From: CAYUVF01 sp964448045
GTDB taxonomy: Bacteria > Bacteroidota > Rhodothermia > Rhodothermales > Salinibacteraceae
Direction of reading: 5' to 3'
Length of the DNA stretch: 30,788 bases
NCBI GenBank assembly: GCA_964448045.1
Contig: CAYUVF010000056.1
Coordinates: forward strand, 1 to 30,788
Made by a program: the position numbers and the translations under genes. The notes under the pieces were generated by a model. It did not search any database. It saw only the letters and a list, made by a program, of their open reading frames with translations, and was not told the DNA's origin. Of the stretch, positions 7,470 through 14,720 are shown piece after piece. Position 1 is the stretch's first letter; every line of letters starts with the position of its first letter.

Positions 7470-8486
7470 TTATTCGGCGGGGACGGAGAGGCGATCGGAG
7501 GGGATGGGCTCGCGGGCCGTGGCATCGCCCGGGATGTCGGCGGTCTGATTGGCGGGGCGGCGGAGCGCGATTAGCGTCAGCGCCACGGCGGAGGCCATCA
7601 GCAGCGCGCCGACGACGAGGTGGCCCGCCGTCAGCACGATCTGCACCGACGTGCGGATGGCCTGCGCCATCTCATTGAGCAGCACGAGGTAGGCCGCCAG
7701 TCCGAGCGCAAATTGCGCGCCGAGCGTCCAGATCAGAATCCAGCCCCAGCGGTTCAGCAGCGAATTGCTGGCGAAGTACTTGTGCACATAGACGAACGTC
7801 GCGAAGACGAAGCCGGTTACGATGAACGCCCCGCTGATGTGGATCGCAGCGAAGGCGCCGTCGATGCCGTGGCCCAGGTGGCGCAGCAGCGCGCCGAGGA
7901 CAATCTGCAGATAGAGGATGCCGGCGGTGGCGATGGCGAGGCGGCGGAAGGAGGTCGTCCGGTCAGCATCCGGGAGGGTGTCGCGCGCCTCCAGCCACGA
8001 GCGGCTCGTGAAGAGCGCCATGGCGACGAGCATCGAGAAGAAGATCTGCGCGGTGCAGGCGTGGACCATCGCGAGCGTGATCGAGTTCTCCGTGACGCGT
8101 ACGCCGCCGAGGATGCCCTGCACGATGACGAGCGCCAGCGCCCCGAGGCCCAAGTTGCGCATCCAGCGCCGTGGATCGTTCCACCACGTCCATCCGGCGA
8201 GGATCACCGTCAGGATGCCCACGAGCGCGCCCAAGAGGCGATGACCGTGTTCGGCGAGCACAGGCGTTTGGGTCCACCACTGCGCGAGGCCCGTCCGGAA
8301 CGGATCGTACGAGCCGAAGGTGGCGGGCCAGTCGGGCACGGCCATGCCCGCGTTGATGCTGGTGACGAAGCCGCCCCACGAAATGAGGGCGACAGTAACC
8401 GCGACGGTCAGCCAGGTGAAACGGTGGCGCCACCGCGTCTCCGCGGGCGCCGCGTACGGGCGCGCGCCGATCGAGCCGAGGTCCAT
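7470..8486 (-). CDS. ctaA: Haem A synthase
   Basis: A membrane protein that oxidises the C8 methyl of haem O to a formyl group, giving haem A. The 338 residues hold about eight membrane helices. Haem-ligand histidines expected for the CtaA/COX15 family are visible at H82 (in EHGHR, residues 79-83), H142 (MVHACTAQ), H216 (AIHISGAF) and H289 (TAGHL). The conserved AGMAVPDWPATFG block at 46-58 follows the first helix. It is the first gene of a minus-strand run ctaA-ctaB followed by the ABC ATPase and permease, and is divergent from glmM with a 177-base gap. The polar tail (about 310-338) is not conserved in the family. Confidence 0.96.
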   Translation of the reverse strand: MDLGSIGARPYAAPAETRWRHRFTWLTVAVTVALISWGGFVTSINAGMAVPDWPATFGSYDPFRTGLAQWWTQTPVLAEHGHRLLGALVGILTVILAGWTWWNDPRRWMRNLGLGALALVIVQGILGGVRVTENSITLAMVHACTAQIFFSMLVAMALFTSRSWLEARDTLPDADRTTSFRRLAIATAGILYLQIVLGALLRHLGHGIDGAFAAIHISGAFIVTGFVFATFVYVHKYFASNSLLNRWGWILIWTLGAQFALGLAAYLVLLNEMAQAIRTSVQIVLTAGHLVVGALLMASAVALTLIALRRPANQTADIPGDATAREPIPSDRLSVPAE

Positions 8487-8524
8487 GACAACGAGGGGGC
8501 TGCGTAATCGACCAGTGGAAAAAT

Positions 8525-8567
8525 TGATGTGGATCGGCCGCCAGGGGCCGATGCATGCAGCATCAAA
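8525..8567. other. Structured element between ctaA and glmM
   Basis: ATCGGCC (8534-8540) and GGCCGAT (8547-8553) form a perfect 7-bp stem with a 6-base loop, and TTGATG (8525-8530) pairs with CATCAA (8562-8567) outside it. It lies in the divergent gap, 39 bases upstream of the ctaA start. It could act in the ctaA leader or bind a regulator; no T-run suggests a terminator. Confidence 0.4.
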
Positions 8568-8663
8568 GGGGCCGCTTTGCTACACTGCACATCGTGGCTG
8601 TCTGCATGATAGGGGCTGCCTATCCAGAGCGCAAATCATACTGTCAGATCCTCCTTCGGCTCC

Positions 8664-10064
8664 ATGAAATCTAACGGAACCTTGATCGTCTCCATCTCGG
8701 GTATTCGTGGTATTTTCGGCGACGGGCTCGATCCGCAGGTGCTCGTCCGCTTCGCCGGCGCCTACGGCACGTGGATCCGCCGCCGGGCCGAGCGACTTGG
8801 CCACTCGCCCACGGTGGTCGTTGGGCGCGACGCGCGGGGGACCGGCCCCCTCTGCGCCGATCTTGTGATGCGCACGCTCCAGAGTGCGGGCTGCGACGTG
8901 ATCGATGCCGGATTGACGCCGACGCCCACGGTGGAGATGGCCGTGCTTGCCGAAGAGGCCACCGGCGGCATCATCCTCTCGGCCTCGCACAACCCGCCCC
9001 AGTGGAACGCGCTCAAGCTGCTGAACGAAAAGGGCGAGTTTTTGTCGGCCGACGAAGGGGAGGAGGTGATCGCGATTGCCGATGCGAACGAGGCCGTAAC
9101 GGTGGGCTACGACGCCATCGGCGGCGTGCGCGCACAGGACTATCTGGATGATCACATCGAGCAGATTCTGGAGCTCGACTTCATCGATCCGGGGCCGATT
9201 GCGGATCAGGACTTCGAGGTGATTGTGGATGGCATCAACTCCGTCGGCAGCATCGCAGTACCGAAGCTGCTTCAGGCGCTCGGGGTTGCGGAGCAGAACA
9301 TCACCGTCCTCAACGCCGAGCCCACGGGCCGCTTTGCCCACCCCGCCGAGCCGCTGCCCGAAAACCTGACGGGCCTCACCGGCGCCGTCGCCGACGCGGG
9401 CGCCGACCTCGGCCTTGCCGTTGACCCCGACGCGGACCGCCTCGCGCTCGTCGACAACCGGGGCCGCTACGTGCTCGAAGAGCTCACGCAAGTCCTCTGC
9501 GCGGATTTCCTGTGGGGCTTTCGCGACGGGCCGTTCGTCACCAACCTTTCGTCCTCCCGCGCCATCGACGACGTGGCCACGCGGTACGGGCAGGACGTGC
9601 ACCGCTCGGCCGTCGGCGAGATCAACGTCGTCAAAAAGATGCAGGCGGTGGATGCGGTGCTCGGCGGCGAGGGTAACGGCGGCGTCATCCTCCCGGAGCT
9701 GCACTACGGCCGCGATGCGCTCGTGGGCACGGCGATGGTGCTGCAGCACCTGGCCAACACGGGCCAATCGCTCGCCGCCGTGCACGACGCCCTCCCGCAC
9801 TACGCCATCGTGAAGGACAAACTGCCCCTCGACGGGCTGGACGTGGAGCGGCTGCTCCAGGCGGTGGAGGCGCACTATCGGGATGAAGACGCCATCGAAG
9901 TCTCCACCGTAGATGGCGTCAAAATCAACTTCGACCGCCGCTGGGTGCACCTGCGCACGTCCAACACCGAGCCCATCCTGCGCATCTACGCCGAGGCGCC
10001 CTCCGCGGACGAAGCGCGGGCGCTCGTCGATCGGTTCAAGCATGAACTGACGAAGGCGGCGTAG
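8664..10064 (+). CDS. glmM: Phosphoglucosamine mutase (alpha-D-phosphohexomutase)
   Basis: A cytoplasmic phosphohexomutase. The most likely reaction is glucosamine-6-phosphate to glucosamine-1-phosphate on the way to UDP-GlcNAc and peptidoglycan; phosphomannomutase or phosphoglucomutase activity is possible. The 466 residues show the four-domain layout. The active-site serine is S108 in SASHNP, the Mg-binding loop DPDADR has D254, D256 and D258, the sugar-binding loop GEGNGG is near 335-340, and the phosphate-binding RTSNTEP starts at R431. Bacteroidota GlmM-like proteins often have this SGIRGIFG N-terminus (11-18). The ATG start directly precedes the domain and no Shine-Dalgarno is visible. 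Confidence 0.88.
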   Translation: MKSNGTLIVSISGIRGIFGDGLDPQVLVRFAGAYGTWIRRRAERLGHSPTVVVGRDARGTGPLCADLVMRTLQSAGCDVIDAGLTPTPTVEMAVLAEEATGGIILSASHNPPQWNALKLLNEKGEFLSADEGEEVIAIADANEAVTVGYDAIGGVRAQDYLDDHIEQILELDFIDPGPIADQDFEVIVDGINSVGSIAVPKLLQALGVAEQNITVLNAEPTGRFAHPAEPLPENLTGLTGAVADAGADLGLAVDPDADRLALVDNRGRYVLEELTQVLCADFLWGFRDGPFVTNLSSSRAIDDVATRYGQDVHRSAVGEINVVKKMQAVDAVLGGEGNGGVILPELHYGRDALVGTAMVLQHLANTGQSLAAVHDALPHYAIVKDKLPLDGLDVERLLQAVEAHYRDEDAIEVSTVDGVKINFDRRWVHLRTSNTEPILRIYAEAPSADEARALVDRFKHELTKAA

Positions 10065-10067
10065 GCG

Positions 10068-12845
10068 TTAGCGCACGACGGTGATCTTTTGCGTTCGGGT
10101 CGTGCCGCCGCTCGTCAGGCGCACGAAGTAGACGCCGCTCGACAGGTCGTGAGCGGTGAACGTTACCTCCTTGCGCCCGGCTTCCTGCGGCTCGTTGGCG
10201 AGCAGCGCCACGCGCTGGCCGAGCACATCGTAAACCGCCAGCCGGACGTTCCCATTCTGCGGCACTTCGTAGCGGATCGTCGTCTGCCGCGTAAACGGGT
10301 TCGGGAAGTTGCCGTGGAGTGCCAGCTTGTCCGGCGCGCCGATGGCTACTTCGACCGCGTCGGAGTATTCGAACGCCCCGCCCAGATCGATTTGCTTGAG
10401 GCGATAGCGGAGCGAGTCGGCCTCGAAGGGCGGGGTGCTGTCCTCAAACGAATAGGTGTGCGGCTCGGACGTGGTGCCGTGCCCTTCGACGAAGCCGATC
10501 TGCGTCCACGCGTTCGCTTGGCCGTACGTCCGTTCGATTTCGAAGCCCGCGTTATCGGTCTCGGAAGCAGTACGCCAGCGTAGGTGCACGGAGGCTTCGG
10601 CGCCCCGCGCTTTGAAGTCGGTGAGCTCAACTGGCAGCGGATTTTCGTCGCTGGCCAGCACAAACTCGCTGAATCCGCCCGTGGTCGCGACGAATTCATT
10701 GGTGCTGGCGTCGTAAGATGTGGCAAGAGCCGAGAACGAGCCGGTGCCAGGCGTGGGGCGTTTGTAGATAGTCACGGCGTTGACGTCGTCCACGCCGCCG
10801 AGAGTGCTTGCATCGAGGCGCACGTCGGTATCGGCGCCGATGGACAGATTATCCCCGGCCTCGATGACGTATCGATAGGTACTCACGTTAGGCTGCGAGA
10901 TGCCCTCGGTACCGCTCGGCGGGTCGCCATACTTGGTGACAGCAACCTCACCTGATCCGCCCACGCCGGCGAAGTCGATGGTCACGCCGGTTGGGCTAAA
11001 GTCGACCGGCCCGTTCGATCCCACCGTCGATGTGCTAATCGCGATCACGGGGCTGACGCCCGGCGCATCACTGACGCCGATGGTTTCGGTGATGGAGATG
11101 GCGACGGGCGGTGTGACGTCGGGCGCGTCGCTTACATTCACCGTTTCGGTGATGGAGATCGTGACTGGCGGGGTGACCGCGGCTTCGTCGGAGACGCCAA
11201 TCGTCTCGGTAACCGCAATGGTGACGGGATCTGTGCCTCCTCCCGTTGTAAACGTAACCTCTGCGCCGTTCGTTAGCCCCTCGCTGTTTTCGGCGGACAC
11301 GAGGAAGGTGTACTCCGTGTCTCCTTGTAGCGAGGTTGCTGTCGCGCTTACGTCCTGCTCGGTTGTGCCCGTCAGCGGGCTTTGATCAGCGGTGATGGTT
11401 TGCCCCTGGCCGGGCTGGCCCGTTGGGTAGTACACGAAATCCACCGTGGTCTCCGCGCCGTTGGGGTTTACCGTGCCGTTAAGTTGGGCAGTGGTTTCTG
11501 TGATGTTCGTGGCGGGCTCCGTTGTGACCGTGGGGGCGGCGCCGGTGAGCATGCCGAAGACATAGGCGCTCCCATACTTTTCACCTCCGACTTCATCGAA
11601 CGGAGCACCAATGAGCGCCCCGGTTCCGTCGGCGGACACAGCGAGGGCGTTTCCAAACTCGTCGTACTCAGCGGCGTCATCGGCGCTTAGCTTTGCCTGT
11701 TCGGTCCAGGAGCCGGAAGCGTTCGAAAAGACGTACGCACTGCCCTGCTGGCCGAAGTCGTCACCGAGATTGTCAAACGGAGCGCTGATGAGCGCTATCG
11801 AGCCGTCTCCATTGATGGAGGCCGAACCGCCGAACTCCGCAAAGGCGATGCCGTCGGAGGCTGTGAGTTGGGCCTGCTGCGCCCAGGAGCCGGAGGCGTT
11901 CGAGAAGACATACGCCCTGCCTTGCGAGCTATTACCGTCCACGTCAGCTTCCGGCGTGCCGATGAGGGCGGTGGAGCCGTCTCCGCTGAGCGAAACGGCT
12001 TCGCCGAAGTACTCGAAGGAGGTTCCGTCTGAAGCCGTCAGTTTGCTCTGCTGTGCCCAGGTGCCGGATCCGTCGGCAGTGAAAATGTAGGCACTCCCCT
12101 GTGTGGATTCTCCCTGCACTTCGTCCTCACGGGCCCCGATGAGCGCCACCGAACCGTTGCTGCTAATCGAGACGGCGGATCCAAATTGGTCCCCAACGGC
12201 GCCGTCCGAGGATAAGAGCCGGGCTTGCTGCGACCACGTGCCCGTTCCGTCGTCGGTAAACACGTAGGCACTTCCGCTTTGGTTGGTGCCGGTTCCGTCT
12301 TCCCAGTTCCCGACCAGCGCCGTCGTCCCGTCTCCGCTGATTGAGACGGCATTGCCAAACTCGTCGTTTTGTTCTGGATTGGGCGCCGGAATGATCGCTT
12401 CTTCTACCCAGGATCCAGACTCGTCGCGCATGAAAATATACGCGGCTCCTACTTCCTCGTCGCTTCCGTCAATAGAAACGTCATAGCCGAGCGCGCCGAT
12501 GAGGGCTACAGAGCCGTCATCGCTCACTGAGACGGCATGCCCGAACTGGTCGCCTTCTTCACCATCCGAGGCAAAGAGCTTGGCTTGCTGGGTCCAGGTG
12601 CCTGTCCCGTCTTTCGTAAAGACGTACGCGCTGCCCGTATCGTCGTCCCCCACCTCATTTTCCCGGGCGCCCACGAGGGCGAGCGATCCATCGGCGCTGA
12701 ACGAGACTGCCCGGCCGAACTCGTCGCCGTCGGCGGCATCGGAGGCGGTCAGCTTCGCCTCCTGTGTCTGTGCCACAGCTGTGCCGCCGAGCCACAGGAC
12801 TCCGAGGACCAATAATGCAAAGAGCCGGAGTGGAGAGATTCGCAT
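10068..12845 (-). CDS. Secreted FG-GAP repeat protein with type IX sorting domain
   Basis: A large exported protein (925 residues). A signal peptide covers 1-25 (cleavage after AVA). Seven repeats of 55-60 residues follow (about 26-430), each with the pattern FG-AVS-DG-ALIG and ending in SAYVF; seven FG-GAP-like repeats fit a seven-bladed beta-propeller, a fold used for adhesion or ligand binding. A fibronectin-III-like domain (about 435-535) comes next, then three exact-length 20-residue repeats (about 542-601), and further beta domains. The C-terminal 85 residues (LHGNFPNPF to the end) are a type IX secretion sorting domain, which directs export across the outer membrane and surface attachment. 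The ATG at 12845 is preferred over an upstream TTG (12866) because it starts the signal peptide. The ligand is unknown. Confidence 0.9.
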   Translation of the reverse strand: MRISPLRLFALLVLGVLWLGGTAVAQTQEAKLTASDAADGDEFGRAVSFSADGSLALVGARENEVGDDDTGSAYVFTKDGTGTWTQQAKLFASDGEEGDQFGHAVSVSDDGSVALIGALGYDVSIDGSDEEVGAAYIFMRDESGSWVEEAIIPAPNPEQNDEFGNAVSISGDGTTALVGNWEDGTGTNQSGSAYVFTDDGTGTWSQQARLLSSDGAVGDQFGSAVSISSNGSVALIGAREDEVQGESTQGSAYIFTADGSGTWAQQSKLTASDGTSFEYFGEAVSLSGDGSTALIGTPEADVDGNSSQGRAYVFSNASGSWAQQAQLTASDGIAFAEFGGSASINGDGSIALISAPFDNLGDDFGQQGSAYVFSNASGSWTEQAKLSADDAAEYDEFGNALAVSADGTGALIGAPFDEVGGEKYGSAYVFGMLTGAAPTVTTEPATNITETTAQLNGTVNPNGAETTVDFVYYPTGQPGQGQTITADQSPLTGTTEQDVSATATSLQGDTEYTFLVSAENSEGLTNGAEVTFTTGGGTDPVTIAVTETIGVSDEAAVTPPVTISITETVNVSDAPDVTPPVAISITETIGVSDAPGVSPVIAISTSTVGSNGPVDFSPTGVTIDFAGVGGSGEVAVTKYGDPPSGTEGISQPNVSTYRYVIEAGDNLSIGADTDVRLDASTLGGVDDVNAVTIYKRPTPGTGSFSALATSYDASTNEFVATTGGFSEFVLASDENPLPVELTDFKARGAEASVHLRWRTASETDNAGFEIERTYGQANAWTQIGFVEGHGTTSEPHTYSFEDSTPPFEADSLRYRLKQIDLGGAFEYSDAVEVAIGAPDKLALHGNFPNPFTRQTTIRYEVPQNGNVRLAVYDVLGQRVALLANEPQEAGRKEVTFTAHDLSSGVYFVRLTSGGTTRTQKITVVR
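11041..11220 (-). repeat. Three 60-bp tandem repeats inside the FG-GAP gene
   Basis: Three consecutive 60-base units encode 20-residue repeats of the form TISITETVNVSDAPDVTPPV. Lengths are identical and sequences diverged at the third and some other codon positions. They probably form an extended stalk between the propeller and the C-terminal sorting region. Confidence 0.85.
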
Positions 12846-12899
12846 CGGCACACGGGGTCTGGTCAACTCATAGGAAGCAAAGGGTGGTGAGTGAATTGG

Positions 12900-13844
12900 T
12901 CAGTTGAAGCTGATGACGACCTCGACGTTGACCTGTTGATCTGTGGAGACATCCACCGGTGTCCCCAGAGTTTTCGTCGTGAAATTTGTTAAATCCCCCG
13001 TTGGGGGCTCACAACTCGCCGTGTCTACGTCTGGCTCGCAGAGAAACAAAAGAGCTTCTATGGTTTCGGCAGCCCCGTTTCTTTGGGCGGTAAAATCCCC
13101 TTGGAGTACCAGCTTGTCCTCGTTTTCGCCCGAAGCAGGCACATTCTTGGTTAATGTGGCGAACTGGCTAGAGGCGTTCAACGGTTGACCGACCTCTATT
13201 AATGTGCAGCGGGTTGGGTCACCGTCGCCGTTTGACAATGTTGTGCAAGGGGGAGAATCACTATCGATAAATACTCTAATTACGCCTGCTGTGCTGTCGC
13301 CGGCAACGAGCGACGAGAGCAGTCCGTCCCCCGTGCTGGCCAATGCGTTCTCAAAACTCTTCCGCTTTACGAATTCCCCGTCTTGTTCACGCACCTCGAT
13401 AGACCAGCTGCCCTGCACGTGGATGCCCTGGTTGAGCCCGTCAGAGCTCGCACCATCGGCTCCTTTGTAGTTCGTCGCCATGTAGCTACGCAGCGCATCC
13501 CGCTTCTCCTCGTCCAGGACGCGGTCGTAGAAGAGAAACTCAGCGGCTCCGTCGTTCAGGAATCGCGACGGTGCGGTACCCGCTTCCAGCGTGCCCTGGC
13601 TGATGGTCACACTCCACCGCCCATTGTGCGGATGGATAGCAGCCACCGTGTACGGCGTGGGCCGGTCGAGATTCGCATCGAGGGCATTCATCGCCGGTGG
13701 TGGGTCGGCCGATTGAAGGGCCTCGGACTCCAGGTGCAATAGGAGGTCCTCAGAGGGCACATCCTGTGCGGCAGCGGGAAGAGCGATCAGGCCGATCAGA
13801 ACGGTAATCCACAAGCCGGCAAGAGCGCGGGGTAGGTTTGGCAT
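12900..13844 (-). CDS. Secreted protein with a partial LamG-like domain
   Basis: A 314-residue exported protein of no named family. The signal peptide covers 1-27 (LPAAAQ); the ATG at 13844 is chosen because it starts the signal peptide, though the frame is open for 40 more codons. The segment AEFLFYDRVLDEEKRDALRSYMATNY (about 102-127) strongly resembles the closing strand and helix of LamG/concanavalin-like domains in Bacteroidota surface proteins, and the preceding PYTVAAIHPHNGRW recalls an inner strand. The stretch between is shorter than in a full domain, so the domain looks internally reduced. The C-terminal half (about 170-314) is beta-rich with two likely disulfide pairs (CTTLSNGDGDPTRC and CEPDVDTASC). 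It lacks a type IX sorting domain. It is next to the FG-GAP gene on the same strand (54 bases) and may be cotranscribed. Confidence 0.7.
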   Translation of the reverse strand: MPNLPRALAGLWITVLIGLIALPAAAQDVPSEDLLLHLESEALQSADPPPAMNALDANLDRPTPYTVAAIHPHNGRWSVTISQGTLEAGTAPSRFLNDGAAEFLFYDRVLDEEKRDALRSYMATNYKGADGASSDGLNQGIHVQGSWSIEVREQDGEFVKRKSFENALASTGDGLLSSLVAGDSTAGVIRVFIDSDSPPCTTLSNGDGDPTRCTLIEVGQPLNASSQFATLTKNVPASGENEDKLVLQGDFTAQRNGAAETIEALLFLCEPDVDTASCEPPTGDLTNFTTKTLGTPVDVSTDQQVNVEVVISFN

Positions 13845-14085
13845 GGCAGGTGTCAAATCAGTGAGGTTGAGAGGGCTCATGCGAAAAGAGGACTCCGCTT
13901 GTGACGTCTTCATAGAATGGCCACTCATGTATGAACACGGGACCGCCCCCCAGAACCCCGACACGCCGTCTGGATCCCAAATGAAACATTATCGTGAAAT
14001 CAGGTCGCCACCCCAAACGATCTTCATGGCAGGTTCATTCGCAGAACCCTTTCTTACATCATCCCCCTCTATACAGGTATTTTTC
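13845..14085. other. Divergent intergenic region, no gene seen
   Basis: The 241 bases between the LamG-like gene and the ECF sigma gene must hold promoters for both directions. It is less GC-rich than its flanks, especially the last 50 bases. I see no strong palindrome or clear promoter consensus. Open frames through it extend neighbouring genes without domain support. Confidence 0.4.
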
Positions 14086-14670
14086 ATGCCCGAATCGGTC
14101 GATGCTACGCAACTGCTGGTTGAGAGCCGTCAGGGACACAAGGAGGCTATCGATGCGCTGATGCCGCAGGTGCAGACCGAGCTCAAGCAAATCGCCCATC
14201 GGCTGCTACAGCGGCGCCCGGCCGGGGGCGTGCTCGACACGACGGGGCTCGTCCACGAAGCCTATCTGAAGCTCATCGACCAGTCGCGCGTCGAGTGGAG
14301 CGATCAGGCGCACTTTCAGGCGCTCTCGGCGCGGGCCATGCGGCAGATTCTGGTCGACCACTTCCGCCGCCAGCAGGCGGATAAACGCGGCGGGCATCTG
14401 GAGGAGGTGACGTTCGAGGAGGGCGAGATTCCGGTCGGGGAGCGCGGCGAGGTGCTGCTGGTGCTCGACGGGGCGCTCGACCGCCTGGCCGATATGGCCC
14501 CCCGCAAGGCGCAGGTGGTCATGTATCGCTTCTTTGGGGGGATGTCGCACCGCGCCATTGCCGACGTGCTGGACGTATCGACGCGCACGGTCCAGCGCGA
14601 CTGGCGGGCGGCCCGCGCATGGCTGACCCGTGCCTTGACGCAGCCGGGGGACGAGACCTACCATGATTAA
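14086..14670 (+). CDS. ECF sigma factor (Sigma70_ECF, kinase-linked type)
   Basis: An RNA polymerase sigma factor of the ECF group that directs transcription of a target regulon. From the ATG at 14086 it has 194 residues: sigma region 2 at about 5-95 and the region-4 helix-turn-helix at about 152-185 (MSHRAIADVLDVSTRTVQRDWRAAR). It belongs with the subgroup found beside Ser/Thr kinases rather than with anti-sigma factors. Where most ECF factors have an acidic DAED-type motif in region 2.2, it has LDTTGLVHEAYLKL (50-63), with T52 and T53 at that position. No anti-sigma gene is nearby; the kinase gene follows 50 bases later on the same strand. Phosphorylation of T52/T53 by that kinase is a reasonable proposal by analogy to EcfP/PpkT2 of Vibrio. 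The frame is open to 13843 but the extra residues show no domain. Confidence 0.9.
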   Translation: MPESVDATQLLVESRQGHKEAIDALMPQVQTELKQIAHRLLQRRPAGGVLDTTGLVHEAYLKLIDQSRVEWSDQAHFQALSARAMRQILVDHFRRQQADKRGGHLEEVTFEEGEIPVGERGEVLLVLDGALDRLADMAPRKAQVVMYRFFGGMSHRAIADVLDVSTRTVQRDWRAARAWLTRALTQPGDETYHD

Positions 14671-14720
14671 AGCGGGACGCTGGCACGAGCGCAATCTGTC
14701 GAACAAGACGTCAGCGCGCT

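Noticed and set aside
8580..10043. 487-codon open frame antisense to glmM
   Set aside because: glmM is complete and recognisable on the plus strand; the antisense product has no family features.
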